This document shows, one piece after another, positions 29,640 to 38,325 of a stretch of 39,403 bases of DNA (positions within the stretch are counted from its first letter, which is position 1; each line of letters opens with the position of its first letter). Position numbers and translations under genes: made by a program. Source of the stretch: Bacteriovorax stolpii (GTDB taxonomy: Bacteria; Bdellovibrionota; UBA1018). The notes under the pieces were generated by a model. It ran no database searches. It saw only the letters and a list, made by a program, of their open reading frames with translations, and was not told the origin of the DNA. The stretch covers positions 1 through 39,403 of the forward strand of contig CAMAQA010000023.1 of assembly GCA_945860415.1 (NCBI GenBank), given 5' to 3'.

Positions 29640-31553
29640 CTACTTGCGCAGGATCACGTCCTGCTCGACCGCGGAACCCGGCTCGATCACGACCCCGGGA
29701 ATCACCTGGGACATATTGAGGCTGCTGCTGAAGAACTCGAGCCGGTAGGTTCCGGGCGGAAGCTTGATGACCTCCGTACCGCCCGTGAGGCTGCTCTTGT
29801 AGACCCAGTTCTGCCCGCCGATTTCCACTCGCACGCTCGCATTGGCGATGCCGCTCCTGTACTTGAGCACGCCGTAAACTTCAGGCTCCATCGCGAGCGC
29901 AAGCCTGTGCTCCTTGCCGTAGATCCCTACGCCCAGCTGCTGCGGATCGACACCCCCCTCGAACTCGAGGGGCTTGAAGCCATTGGCCTCAATCGATACC
30001 CGGACCGAGCTCGATTGCGGAACCATGGCTACCAGCGGTCCGTCCGTCGGAATGAGCACGGCACCGCCATTCTCACCGAGTGCCTTTCCATTGACCTGGA
30101 CGCGAGCCATTCCGCCCACCGGATTGAGCTGGAGCAGCACGGCCATCTGCTCCTGGCTGCCGGGCGAGCGCCGTTGCACGGAGGCCGACTTTTCGTCCGG
30201 CTTCTCCTCACCATAAAGGAGCCAGGCTCCACCGATCGCAAGCGCCAGCATGGCCACCATGCCGAAGGAAGGACCAGTCTTCTGCCGGACTGCCTTCGGA
30301 GGACCCCACGGGCGAGAGGTGCTGCTGGAGTACCCCCCTGGAGCACTTGACGGGCGGCTCGGAGTTCCCGAGCTGCTGCGGGTCTGAGGCCGGCTCTGGG
30401 TCCTGACGGGAGCCTCTACCGGAACATCGACCTTTACGGCAGCTCGCACGTCCACCTGGGTGCTCTCGAAATTGCGGGCACCCGACGACGAGGCATCACG
30501 GGTCTCTCCACCCTCGAGCGTGGGCCTCACCTCGTCGGTCACCGTTTCCAGAGAAAGCAGGTTCTGGGCCCGCTCGTTCAGACGCTGCAGGAGCTTTCGG
30601 TCGTCGACGATCTCGGCAGCAAACAGGCTCTTGATGTCGGCACCGATATCGGCCGGATTGAACTCCGGATTGTACTGGACGATGAACTTCTGGAGCCGCT
30701 TCTGGAACTCCATGCAGTTGGCGAATCGCCTGTCACGATTCTTGGCCAGTGACTGCATCACGATATAATCGAGTTCGCGCGGCACATGCGGATTGATCTC
30801 CGATGGTGGCCGCACGCTCGTACTGCAGTTCTCGATCATTCGCAGAACTGCGATTTCATTTTCGGCGGTGAAGAGCTTGCGTCCGGTGAGGAGCTCCCAG
30901 AGCACGATGCCGAGCGAAAATAGGTCGCTCCGTCCATCCAGCGGCCCCACGGCGGGATTGATCTGCTCGGGTGAAAGATACCCGATCTTGCCCTTGATCA
31001 CTCCGGCGCGGGTCTGCTCGGAGTTGATTGACGCCTTGGCGATACCGAAGTCGATGATCTTGACGTTGCCATCATACGAAACGAGGATGTTCTGCGGGCT
31101 GACGTCACGATGGACGATGTTCAGCGCCTGACCGCTCACGCGATCCTTGAAGACATGGGCGTAGTACAGGCCCGCAGCAGCCTGGGCCACGAGGTAGGCG
31201 GCAAGCTCGGGAGGCATGCCGTTGGCCTTTTCAAAGAATCGATCGCGCAACTGGCGAAGGCTTCGCCCCTCGACATACTCCATCGCGATGAACGGCTGCG
31301 CCTGCTCCTCGCCGTAGTCCTGGAGCTGCACGATGTTGGGATGATTGAAATTCATCATCACCTTGATTTCGGACCGGAACATGCTCACGAATTCGGCATT
31401 GTTGCCGTAACTCGGCTGGATCCTCTTGATGACAAGGAGGCGTCCGAGGCCCTCGGTGGAGATCTGGCGGGCGCGGAAAATCTCGGCCATGCCGCCCTGG
31501 GCGACCTGGTCGAGAAGGAAATAGCGTCCGAATTTTTTTAGGACTTCTTGCAT
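29640..31553 (-). CDS. Membrane Ser/Thr protein kinase with PEGA-like C-terminus
   Basis: This 637-residue protein has a Hanks-type kinase at about 10-290: Gly-rich loop VAQGGMAEIF, Lys43 in VIKR, catalytic HRDVSPQN at 148-155, DFG at 168-170 and GYLSPEQ. A Ser/Pro/Arg-rich linker (about 340-425) leads to one membrane helix (about 430-447), then an extracytoplasmic part with PEGA-like strands (VRVSIEANGFKPLEFEGG, TYRLEFFS). It probably senses something in the periplasm and phosphorylates cytoplasmic targets. It is the last gene of the minus-strand run, 74 bases after mpl. A 7-pair inverted repeat lies in its leader. Confidence 0.94.
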   Translation of the reverse strand: MQEVLKKFGRYFLLDQVAQGGMAEIFRARQISTEGLGRLLVIKRIQPSYGNNAEFVSMFRSEIKVMMNFNHPNIVQLQDYGEEQAQPFIAMEYVEGRSLRQLRDRFFEKANGMPPELAAYLVAQAAAGLYYAHVFKDRVSGQALNIVHRDVSPQNILVSYDGNVKIIDFGIAKASINSEQTRAGVIKGKIGYLSPEQINPAVGPLDGRSDLFSLGIVLWELLTGRKLFTAENEIAVLRMIENCSTSVRPPSEINPHVPRELDYIVMQSLAKNRDRRFANCMEFQKRLQKFIVQYNPEFNPADIGADIKSLFAAEIVDDRKLLQRLNERAQNLLSLETVTDEVRPTLEGGETRDASSSGARNFESTQVDVRAAVKVDVPVEAPVRTQSRPQTRSSSGTPSRPSSAPGGYSSSTSRPWGPPKAVRQKTGPSFGMVAMLALAIGGAWLLYGEEKPDEKSASVQRRSPGSQEQMAVLLQLNPVGGMARVQVNGKALGENGGAVLIPTDGPLVAMVPQSSSVRVSIEANGFKPLEFEGGVDPQQLGVGIYGKEHRLALAMEPEVYGVLKYRSGIANASVRVEIGGQNWVYKSSLTGGTEVIKLPPGTYRLEFFSSSLNMSQVIPGVVIEPGSAVEQDVILRK

Positions 31554-31554
31554 T

Positions 31555-31591
31555 CCGCTCCCGGCTCCTCACTGTCCTGTCGGTGGAGCGG
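31555..31591 (-). promoter_or_regulatory. Inverted repeat in the kinase gene leader
   Basis: CCGCTCC (31555-31561) and GGAGCGG (31585-31591) form a perfect 7-pair stem with a 23-base loop, ending one base before the kinase ATG. On the mRNA one arm covers the GGAGCGG that would serve as ribosome site, so it could restrict kinase translation. Confidence 0.35.
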
Positions 31592-31627
31592 GCGCGAAAC
31601 TAAAGACGGAAAACACGGGCGGTCGTT

Positions 31628-33091
31628 TCAGCGAGACGAGCGAAGAGACTCCAGGAGGCGGGGAATGAACCCTCCGAACCCTCCATTCGAGAGCACGGCA
31701 ATCAGGTCTCCGGGACGCGCAAAACGTGTCACCTGGGCCACACCCTCCTCCACGCTCGGCATCAGCTGGGCTGAATGACCGAGAGCCGTCAGATCATTGA
31801 CGAGCTGATCGCTCGAAAACTGGTCCGCTGCGGCGATTCGCGAAGTGTCATAGGGCTGGGCAATGAAGGTGGCGTCTCCCTGCAGGAAGGCCTGACCGTA
31901 ATCCTTCTGGAAGACTTTCCTTCGCGAGGTCGCGCTCCGGGGCTCGAAGACGGCTACGATCCGCCGATTGGAATACTTGAGCTTGAGCGCCTGGAGCGTC
32001 TCGCGAACGGCCGTCGGATGATGGGCGAAATCGTCGAGCACCAGGACGCCGTTCACCTCTCCGCGTTCCTCCTGCCGACGCTTGACGCCCTGGAAGGCGG
32101 CAAGGGCATCGCGCACGCGCCACGGATCAAGACCAAGCTCGCGAGCCTCGATCCAGACAGCAAGCGCATTCAGGGCATTGTGCCTGCCCGGAATCTTCAG
32201 TCGAAGCGTCTCGCAGGGCATGCTCGAGCCCTTGGCAAGCACGTCGAACTCCATGGATCCATCGCCCACGGCACGAATCGAGCCCAGGCGATAATCCGCA
32301 TCCACCCCTGACGGAGTCGAACCTGAGGAGTAGGTGATGATCGGAACCTGCGCATGCGCGGCCACCTTCGACAGGTTCGGATCATCGACGCACAGGATGA
32401 GTCGGCCCTTCGAACGAATTCTCGTCATCAGCCCGGTGAATGCGCGTTCGACAGCTGCAAAATCCGGATAGATGTCGGCGTGGTCATACTCCATCGACGT
32501 GAAGATCACGTCATCCGGCAGGTAATGATTGAACTTCGGAACCTTGTCCCAGAAGGCCGTGTCGTATTCGTCGCCTTCGAGCACGAACGGCGTTCCGGCT
32601 TCAAGCGACTCCACATGGAAGCTGAACGGCAGGTCCTGCGGAACTCCTCCGATGAAAAAATTCGGCTTGCGATCGAGCCGGTGCAGCACGAACGCCATCA
32701 GGCTCGAAGTCGTCGTCTTGCCATGGGTGCCAGCCACGACGATGTTGCGCGTGTTCACGAGCAGCAGCTTTTCCATGGCCTCTGGAAGCGACGTAAAGGC
32801 AAAACCGCCGTTCATCGCAGCCACAGCCTCGGGATTGTCCGACCGAATGACGTTGCCGATCACCACGAGATCCGGCCTCGTTCCCGAGGCCATGAGATTT
32901 TCCGCTCGGTAGCCCGAATAGAGGACCACGCCGGCCGCCGCGAGCACGTCACTCATCGGTGGATAGACGTTCTGGTCGCTGCCGGTGACCTTGATCCCCC
33001 GGCGGCGAAGGAAGGCCGCAAACGACCCCATCAAGGTTCCGCAGACGCCGACAATATGCACGTGCTCAAGCTGATCGAAACGAGGAAGCAT
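31628..33091 (-). CDS. mpl: UDP-N-acetylmuramate:L-alanyl-gamma-D-glutamyl-meso-diaminopimelate ligase
   Basis: This 487-residue Mur-ligase relative has an N-terminal Rossmann-like HIVGVCGTLMGSFA (Mpl/MurC type), an ATP loop GTHGKTTTSS at about 121-130, FIGGVPQDLPFSF, LEGDEYDTAFWDK, EYDHADIYPD and DDFAHHPTAVRETL. The GVPQ/EGDEYDTAF pattern is characteristic of Mpl rather than MurC. It attaches recycled tripeptide to UDP-MurNAc in the cytoplasm, saving peptidoglycan parts. It lies 11 bases after the serine hydrolase gene and is part of a minus-strand operon with a transpeptidase, an oxidoreductase and probably the downstream Ser/Thr kinase. Confidence 0.95.
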   Translation of the reverse strand: MLPRFDQLEHVHIVGVCGTLMGSFAAFLRRRGIKVTGSDQNVYPPMSDVLAAAGVVLYSGYRAENLMASGTRPDLVVIGNVIRSDNPEAVAAMNGGFAFTSLPEAMEKLLLVNTRNIVVAGTHGKTTTSSLMAFVLHRLDRKPNFFIGGVPQDLPFSFHVESLEAGTPFVLEGDEYDTAFWDKVPKFNHYLPDDVIFTSMEYDHADIYPDFAAVERAFTGLMTRIRSKGRLILCVDDPNLSKVAAHAQVPIITYSSGSTPSGVDADYRLGSIRAVGDGSMEFDVLAKGSSMPCETLRLKIPGRHNALNALAVWIEARELGLDPWRVRDALAAFQGVKRRQEERGEVNGVLVLDDFAHHPTAVRETLQALKLKYSNRRIVAVFEPRSATSRRKVFQKDYGQAFLQGDATFIAQPYDTSRIAAADQFSSDQLVNDLTALGHSAQLMPSVEEGVAQVTRFARPGDLIAVLSNGGFGGFIPRLLESLRSSR

Positions 33092-33102
33092 TCACTCTAG
33101 TT

Positions 33103-34257
33103 TCACTGGAGAGAGGAAAAGCGGTCAATTCCCAAATCCGCGATCGCCGCCTGGTGGAAGAGCGGACGAAACTGGCGGATACCCACGTTTTCTCGACCAA
33201 GATGGACACGATTGGTCAGGAGAAGGAAGGCCCAGCCCGATTGCCGATCCACCCACAGCGATGTACCGGTAAATCCGAGATGTCCCACGACTCCACGCCT
33301 TGCCGCGAGCATCGCGCCTGCGGAGGAACTCTCTCCCGAGGGAATATCCCAACCGATGGTTCGCGGATCGCCAGAAGAGGGAGTCACGCGCGCGAAGATC
33401 ATGTTGGCAATGGCGTCAGAAAACAGTCGGCCTGCAAAGAGCGCATTCACGATCTCGATGACCTGGTCGGCGGACCCAAAAAGCCCGGCATGACCCGCGA
33501 CTCCGCCCATGCTCCAGCAGTTTTCGTCGTGCACTTCTCCCTGCATCACGCCGCCACGCCATTCGCTGGCTTCCGTTGCGGCACAGCGGTCATCCACGGG
33601 CTGGCGAAGCGAAGGACTGCGGTGCACGGGGCGAAACCTCGCCTCGAAACCGAGTTCGTTCCACGCGTGGTCGAGCCGCATGCCCAGCACCTGTTCGATG
33701 ATGAAACCGAGCGCAAGGAACGACACATCAGAATACAGCGTGCGACTGCCAGGAGCCGTCTCCGGAACCTGCCGGAGCACCCGTGCACGCATTGCCTCCG
33801 CTCGCCGACGGATCGAAACACTCGAAAGCTCTGGGCCAAACTCTGACTGAAGCTCCTGCCAGAAGGGCGACCAGGCCTGGAATCCGGCCGTGTGCGACAG
33901 GAGATGCCAGAGCTCGATGCCATTCCACTCTTCAGGAGCATCGAGGATCGAACGCACCGGCGTGGTCCAGTCCATCAGCCCGCGCTCGACAAGTCGAGCA
34001 GCGAGCGTCGTCGTGACGAGGGGCTTGGTCAGTGACGCCAGGTCGAAGACCGTGCTCCACTCGAGAGGCTCGCGCGACGGCTCCAGCCGGCGATCACCGA
34101 CGACCGAAACCCAGGGCAGGCCGTGCGCCTCGCCATGCACATTCCAGACAGCCGCAACCGCACCCGGCGTCCATTTTTCGGAAACAGCCTGCTCGAGCAC
34201 CGCACGGGTCCGCTCGAATCCTCCGGCCAGTTTCGAATGCTGGATCGAGATCTTCAA
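33103..34257 (-). CDS. Beta-lactamase-fold serine hydrolase
   Basis: This 384-residue protein belongs to the class C beta-lactamase/CubicO superfamily: S75-x-x-K78 in DLASLTKPLV, Tyr175 in YSDVSF, and a late HLGFTGTSLW in place of the KTG motif. There is no signal peptide, so it should act in the cytoplasm, unlike true beta-lactamases. Members hydrolyse esters, amides or D-amino-acid peptides; placement between an oxidoreductase and mpl suggests processing of recycled peptidoglycan fragments, but that is inference. It overlaps the oxidoreductase gene by four bases (ATGA). Confidence 0.85.
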   Translation of the reverse strand: MKISIQHSKLAGGFERTRAVLEQAVSEKWTPGAVAAVWNVHGEAHGLPWVSVVGDRRLEPSREPLEWSTVFDLASLTKPLVTTTLAARLVERGLMDWTTPVRSILDAPEEWNGIELWHLLSHTAGFQAWSPFWQELQSEFGPELSSVSIRRRAEAMRARVLRQVPETAPGSRTLYSDVSFLALGFIIEQVLGMRLDHAWNELGFEARFRPVHRSPSLRQPVDDRCAATEASEWRGGVMQGEVHDENCWSMGGVAGHAGLFGSADQVIEIVNALFAGRLFSDAIANMIFARVTPSSGDPRTIGWDIPSGESSSAGAMLAARRGVVGHLGFTGTSLWVDRQSGWAFLLLTNRVHLGRENVGIRQFRPLFHQAAIADLGIDRFSSLQ

Positions 34258-35513
34258 ATCACCGCCTGCTCATGGAGCAATTTTCCCGTGGCGAAGCGAT
34301 CGGCCGAGAATACGGCGGCATCCACGGTTTCATACCGGTTGCGAACAATCTTTTCGGCAAGCGCGAGTCCCGCGCCGTAACTGTGCATCGCTCCATGACC
34401 TGAGAATGAATGAGCTTCAAAAATCCGGCCAGCCGAGGCGAGACTCGATCCGGCTACCTCGCCGATGATCGCTGATTCATCCGGCGACACCTCATAAAGA
34501 CCGGCCCAGCCCGTGAGGTGCTTCAACCGCTCGAACTTGGTCGAGCGCTCATAGAGAGCCGGCCAGATGAACTCCTCGAAGAAGCTCTCGCCGTCGTAGT
34601 GGTAGTTCACGCCCGCCGGCTCGCCCGACTGCGCGAATCCGGCAAGGCCGTTGGACGCTTCAGGGTGGAAGTACACTCCCGAAGGATCGACCATCATACC
34701 GAACGGCGTGAGGTCGACATCGCGGCAGTCGAAGATGCATACCTGTCGGCGCACCGGATGAGACGGGCACGAATAGCCCAGGAGCTTTGCGATCTGTGGA
34801 GCCCAGGGGCCCGCGCAGTTGATCACTCGACGAGCCTCGAAACGGGCACCGGTCCACGGCAGTCCTTCCATCTCAGGCCTGCCGGCAAAGACGGAAAGTT
34901 TCGCTTCATGGAATGCGGGCGAATGGAGCTGTCGTGCCAACACACGGATTCTGGCATCATCGCCCATCGACTCGGTCCCCGTGATCCAGGTACGATCCTC
35001 GAAGACGACTCCGAGCTCGCGCGCCTTGGCGCGGTAATGATTCTTGAGCAGGTTCGGATTCACGAGCCCATCACGAGGCGCGAACACTGCACCGGCAAGA
35101 TCGTCCGTCTTGTCCATGAACGGAACGCGGCGGCGAAGCTCGGCAACGTCCCAGGCCTCGACATTCCATCCCAGCTTCTGCTGCAGCTCGCGCGCCTTCA
35201 ACGCTGCAGGAAGACTCTCGGGAGTCTTGAGCCAGAGATAGCCGCAGGGCCGATAGCCCACTTCATCAGCGACTGATGCGAAATAATTGATCGAGATGCG
35301 CGACATCTCGATGTTGGCCGGCTGGCCAAAGGTGGCGCGAACGCCTCCGGCATTGAGCTCAGAGGAACTCAGCGATCCTTCAAGATCGAAATCGACGACG
35401 CGGATTCCGCGCTCTCCCATCCGGGCCAGGTGCATTGCCACGGAACTGCCGATCAGTCCGGCGCCGATGATGAGCGTATCGACTTTCTGAACAGGTGCCG
35501 CGTGAAGTGACAT
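34254..35513 (-). CDS. FAD-dependent oxidoreductase, DAO family
   Basis: This 419-residue protein has an N-terminal FAD-binding loop GAGLIGSS (17-24), SELNAGGVRATFGQ, a DAO-family middle, NCAGPWAPQIAKLLG, and the C-terminal SPDESAIIGEV, AHSFSGHGAMHSYGAGLALAEKI (split for reading) that closes the FAD site. It is related to sarcosine/glycine-type amine oxidases and FOXRED1-like proteins; the substrate cannot be told. It lies 9 bases after the transpeptidase gene and overlaps the hydrolase gene by four bases. A role on an amino acid, possibly from wall recycling, is context-based only. Confidence 0.85.
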   Translation of the reverse strand: MSLHAAPVQKVDTLIIGAGLIGSSVAMHLARMGERGIRVVDFDLEGSLSSSELNAGGVRATFGQPANIEMSRISINYFASVADEVGYRPCGYLWLKTPESLPAALKARELQQKLGWNVEAWDVAELRRRVPFMDKTDDLAGAVFAPRDGLVNPNLLKNHYRAKARELGVVFEDRTWITGTESMGDDARIRVLARQLHSPAFHEAKLSVFAGRPEMEGLPWTGARFEARRVINCAGPWAPQIAKLLGYSCPSHPVRRQVCIFDCRDVDLTPFGMMVDPSGVYFHPEASNGLAGFAQSGEPAGVNYHYDGESFFEEFIWPALYERSTKFERLKHLTGWAGLYEVSPDESAIIGEVAGSSLASAGRIFEAHSFSGHGAMHSYGAGLALAEKIVRNRYETVDAAVFSADRFATGKLLHEQAVI

Positions 35514-35522
35514 GGGGCCCGA

Positions 35523-36533
35523 CTACCACATCAGCGTGGTGTAAGTCTCCGCGATGATCCGGGGCTGGCCTGCTTCTTCGGCCACATACAGGATCTTGGT
35601 TCCTCGCGAACGATGTCCCCAACCACCGCCCTTGAGCTTGGATTGGTAGTTCTGCGTGAACGTGATCATGGAATACTTGGGGTGCGAATAATAACGAACA
35701 TCCTCCGGCCCGATCCTGATGGAGGAGTAGCGTGAAGTCAGCCCTCCCTTGTAGGCCTTCCACTCGTCCCGATTCATTCCCTGGGCCGAGAAATCCGAAT
35801 GGTAGAACTGAATGTATTTCGAAATATCACGACTCTCCCAGGCGTCGATCCACTGGCTGAAGACGGCCTTCATCCGCTCGTCCTGCCCCGGCTTGAGGTA
35901 CTTTTCAGTCAGCTCCGGAAAGATCAGAATCGGAGTGAGTCCGAGGCGGATATGGGGCTGGATGTCGCGAATCTGCTCGTTCTCGACGACCACGCAACCT
36001 TCGCTGTCGTAGTTTTGCTTCAGGCGCTCCGGGGTATCCGTCGCATGCAGCATGATGTCGAAGCCCGTGCGCCCTGCCATCTGGTCATAGGTGTTCGGGT
36101 AATTCAGGTAAAAGGCCATCACCCCGAACTTGGGCTTCAAAGTGGGCGGCTTCAACAGCGACTGAAAAGTGTAAATGCCTTCCGGGGTCTTGAGGTCGCC
36201 TTCCTCTTCCTTGTCCCCTTTCACCTTGCCCATGGTTGCGTGGTAGGTCTTGATCGGAAAATACGCTCCGTCGCGGTACTCCGTCACTTGGAGCGTGTTC
36301 GTGGCCTTATCGACCAGAATTGCCGTCGTGGCCGGCTTCTTCACCGAAGCAGAGCTCGTGCGAATTCGATCCTGCTGGAGGGTCGTCCTCACGCGCTTCG
36401 ATGAGGAGCGCTGCTTGCGCCTGGCTTCGGCCGGAGCCGACAACAGCGTGCCCGCAATCAGGACCATCGCCATTGGTATCCAGCCCGTCGCCGCGGGCCT
36501 GCCGAAAATGCGCGACCTTCCATGGAGTTGCAT
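35523..36533 (-). CDS. Exported L,D-transpeptidase (YkuD, YafK-like)
   Basis: This 336-residue protein starts at ATG 36533, with an extended n-region and a signal helix at about residues 18-37 (WIPMAMVLIAGTLLSAPAEA). After a basic linker, the YkuD domain runs from about 68 to 215: ILVDKATNTLQV, KTPEGIYTF, FDIMLHATD with His163, and YDSEGCVVV with catalytic Cys180. The C-terminal 100 residues (MKAVFSQWIDAWESRDISKYIQFYHSDF, split) look like an NTF2/SnoaL-type domain, as in YafK-like proteins. These enzymes link or cleave meso-Dap bonds in peptidoglycan. A TTG at 36551 overlapping the upstream stop is an alternative start; no good ribosome site is visible for either. Confidence 0.88.
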   Translation of the reverse strand: MQLHGRSRIFGRPAATGWIPMAMVLIAGTLLSAPAEARRKQRSSSKRVRTTLQQDRIRTSSASVKKPATTAILVDKATNTLQVTEYRDGAYFPIKTYHATMGKVKGDKEEEGDLKTPEGIYTFQSLLKPPTLKPKFGVMAFYLNYPNTYDQMAGRTGFDIMLHATDTPERLKQNYDSEGCVVVENEQIRDIQPHIRLGLTPILIFPELTEKYLKPGQDERMKAVFSQWIDAWESRDISKYIQFYHSDFSAQGMNRDEWKAYKGGLTSRYSSIRIGPEDVRYYSHPKYSMITFTQNYQSKLKGGGWGHRSRGTKILYVAEEAGQPRIIAETYTTLMW

Positions 36534-36547
36534 GGAGGAGATTCTAT

Positions 36548-37288
36548 TCAAGAGAGGGATTTACGGTCAAGAACGGGACGAAAGCGGAAGGTCCAAACCC
36601 TGCCGAGAGCTTCGATCACGATCCGGCGATTCATCTTGGATTTTCCGACCTTGCGGTCTTCAAAGACGATCGGAAATTCCACGAAACGGAAACCGCGGCG
36701 GAATGCCCGGTACTTGAGTTCGATCTGGAATGAGTAGCCATCCGATCGGAGCGAACCCAGATCAACCGACTCGAGAACCTTGCGACGCCAACCATTAAAG
36801 CCGCCCGTGAAATCACGGATATTGGCGCCCAAAATCAGGCGGGAGTACAGGCTTCCTCCCCGGCTCAGAATCTTTCTTCCCAAACCCCAGTTCACGGTTC
36901 CACCGCCCGGCACATACCGTGAACCCATGACAAAATCATGGCTCTCCAGCAGCTGGAGCATCGTCGGAAGGTACTTGGGGTCATGCGAAAAGTCGGCGTC
37001 CATTTCGATCAAGGAGTCAAACGCCTGCTCGAGGCCCCAACGAAATCCTGCCACGTAAGCAGTACCCAGCCCCATCTTCCTGGCGCGATGCAGACAGTGG
37101 ATTCTCGGCTGAGAGAGCGCCAGTGAATCCACCAGCTGCCCAGTACCGTCCGGAGAACCGTCGTCCACGACAAGAACCTCCGTCGACGGAGGCGTGATCT
37201 GCATCACGGCCGCCAACAGAGGCTCAATATTGTCGATTTCGTTGTATGTCGGAATGACGATCAGCGACCGCCGTTCAGGCGCGCTCAT
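36548..37288 (-). CDS. Polyprenol-monophosphate mannose/glucose synthase-like glycosyltransferase (GT2)
   Basis: This 246-residue GT-A enzyme has PTYNEIDNIEPLL, VVDDGSPDGTG, the DxD-type EMDADFSHDP (Asp97, Asp99), GSRYVPGG, and a later DFTGGFNGWRR. This matches the Dpm1-like polyprenol-phosphate glycosyltransferases, without C-terminal membrane helices. It transfers a sugar from a nucleotide donor to a polyprenyl phosphate carrier, which would supply lipid-linked sugars for envelope glycans. Its ATG (37288) overlaps the ssb stop by one base (TGATG), and its TGA overlaps the alternative TTG start of the transpeptidase. Sugar and acceptor are not determined. Confidence 0.9.
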   Translation of the reverse strand: MSAPERRSLIVIPTYNEIDNIEPLLAAVMQITPPSTEVLVVDDGSPDGTGQLVDSLALSQPRIHCLHRARKMGLGTAYVAGFRWGLEQAFDSLIEMDADFSHDPKYLPTMLQLLESHDFVMGSRYVPGGGTVNWGLGRKILSRGGSLYSRLILGANIRDFTGGFNGWRRKVLESVDLGSLRSDGYSFQIELKYRAFRRGFRFVEFPIVFEDRKVGKSKMNRRIVIEALGRVWTFRFRPVLDRKSLS

Positions 37289-37770
37289 CAAAACGGAATG
37301 TCGTCTTCAGTGAAGGACGGCTCGGCCATCTGCGTAGTGTCCATCGCCATCGGGGCGTTGCCGCCACCGAAGCTGTTGGACGGACTGCCGTACTGCTGCT
37401 GGTTGCCGTAGTTTCCGGCACCCTGGCCTGCTCCCTGCTGGGCATTGCCGCCGAGGAACTGGACGGTGCTGGCGAGGACTTCAGTCGTGTACTTCGTCTG
37501 ACCGTCCTTGTCCTGCCACTGACGGGTCTGCAGCTTGCCTTCAATGAAGCACTGGCGTCCCTTCGACAGATACTGCCCGCAGAGATCCGCGAGCTTTCCC
37601 CACACCACCACGCGATGCCACTCGGTGCGTTCCTGCTTCTGTCCCTGCTTGTCAGTCCAGGATTCATTGGTTGCCAGCGTGAAATTGGCAACGGACTGGC
37701 CTGACGGTGTGTGACGAACTTCAGGATTTTGGCCGAGACGGCCGATCAAAATGACTTTGTTGACTGACAT
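37288..37770 (-). CDS. ssb: Single-stranded DNA-binding protein
   Basis: This 160-residue protein has an OB fold at about 1-107 ([66 protein letters not shown] split here). A Gln/Gly/Asn-rich linker and the acidic tail ending DDIPF follow; the tail recruits replication and repair partners. It coats single-stranded DNA as a tetramer. Its position directly before a glycosyltransferase gene is unusual. It starts 10 bases after the zinc-ribbon membrane protein stop, with no clear ribosome site. Confidence 0.97.
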   Translation of the reverse strand: MSVNKVILIGRLGQNPEVRHTPSGQSVANFTLATNESWTDKQGQKQERTEWHRVVVWGKLADLCGQYLSKGRQCFIEGKLQTRQWQDKDGQTKYTTEVLASTVQFLGGNAQQGAGQGAGNYGNQQQYGSPSNSFGGGNAPMAMDTTQMAEPSFTEDDIPF

Positions 37771-37780
37771 GCCGACAGCC

Positions 37781-38296
37781 TTAGCTTTCGGCCTTCTCTG
37801 CTGTCAAGGAAGGGTTGCTGTCCTCAGGGGAATCCCCGGCCGACACGGTGGTCCCCTGTGAAACAGTGGCGGATTTTCCAAGCTTTTTTTCCCAGAACGC
37901 CCTCATCTCGACCTTGGCCCGCTCGGCATCTGCCAGAAAGAGGGTGGGATCAAATCCACAGTGCTGGCATCGCAGCTCCGCACGAACCCTCAATCGGTAG
38001 ACCACTTCGAAAAGGATCCACAACGGCAGCAGCAAAAAAAGCCCTGCACCCCCAAAAAACGGCCACAGTGCTGCGGTAAACACCAGAGTCGTCAATACAA
38101 CCTGCGCGAAATGCCTCAGCCCCGGGCGCGGTGCCGTCCTCAATGCGCGAGAGATGCTGCAGAACGGACAGTAGTAGCGCCAGGCGCTCCGCTGTCCAGG
38201 ATCTCTCCAGAGCCCATTCGCACCGCGGAGGCGGCTTTCCAGCCAGCTTTCGAGCTGCTCGGGAGTGGGATCCAGCTGTTTCGAAGGTCGCATCAT
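37781..38296 (-). CDS. Zinc-ribbon-like membrane protein of unknown function
   Basis: A 171-residue protein is expected from ATG 38296 ([14 protein letters not shown]); the frame is open to 38362 but that would overlap the divergent gene. A CxxC (YYCPFC) comes before two adjacent hydrophobic helices (about [16 protein letters not shown] and [17 protein letters not shown]), and a second CxxC (CQHC) follows, so a four-cysteine metal site spanning a hairpin membrane anchor is plausible. The C-terminal tail is acidic and Ser-rich. It lies 10 bases before ssb in the same direction. No family recognised. Confidence 0.65.
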   Translation of the reverse strand: MMRPSKQLDPTPEQLESWLESRLRGANGLWRDPGQRSAWRYYCPFCSISRALRTAPRPGLRHFAQVVLTTLVFTAALWPFFGGAGLFLLLPLWILFEVVYRLRVRAELRCQHCGFDPTLFLADAERAKVEMRAFWEKKLGKSATVSQGTTVSAGDSPEDSNPSLTAEKAES

Positions 38297-38325
38297 CGTC
38301 TGTTTCAGTGTACCATGGAGGACCC

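Noticed and set aside
37275..37691. 138-residue minus-strand frame overlapping ssb
   Set aside because: It is the ssb sequence read in another frame and encodes a Ser/Arg-rich product without a fold.
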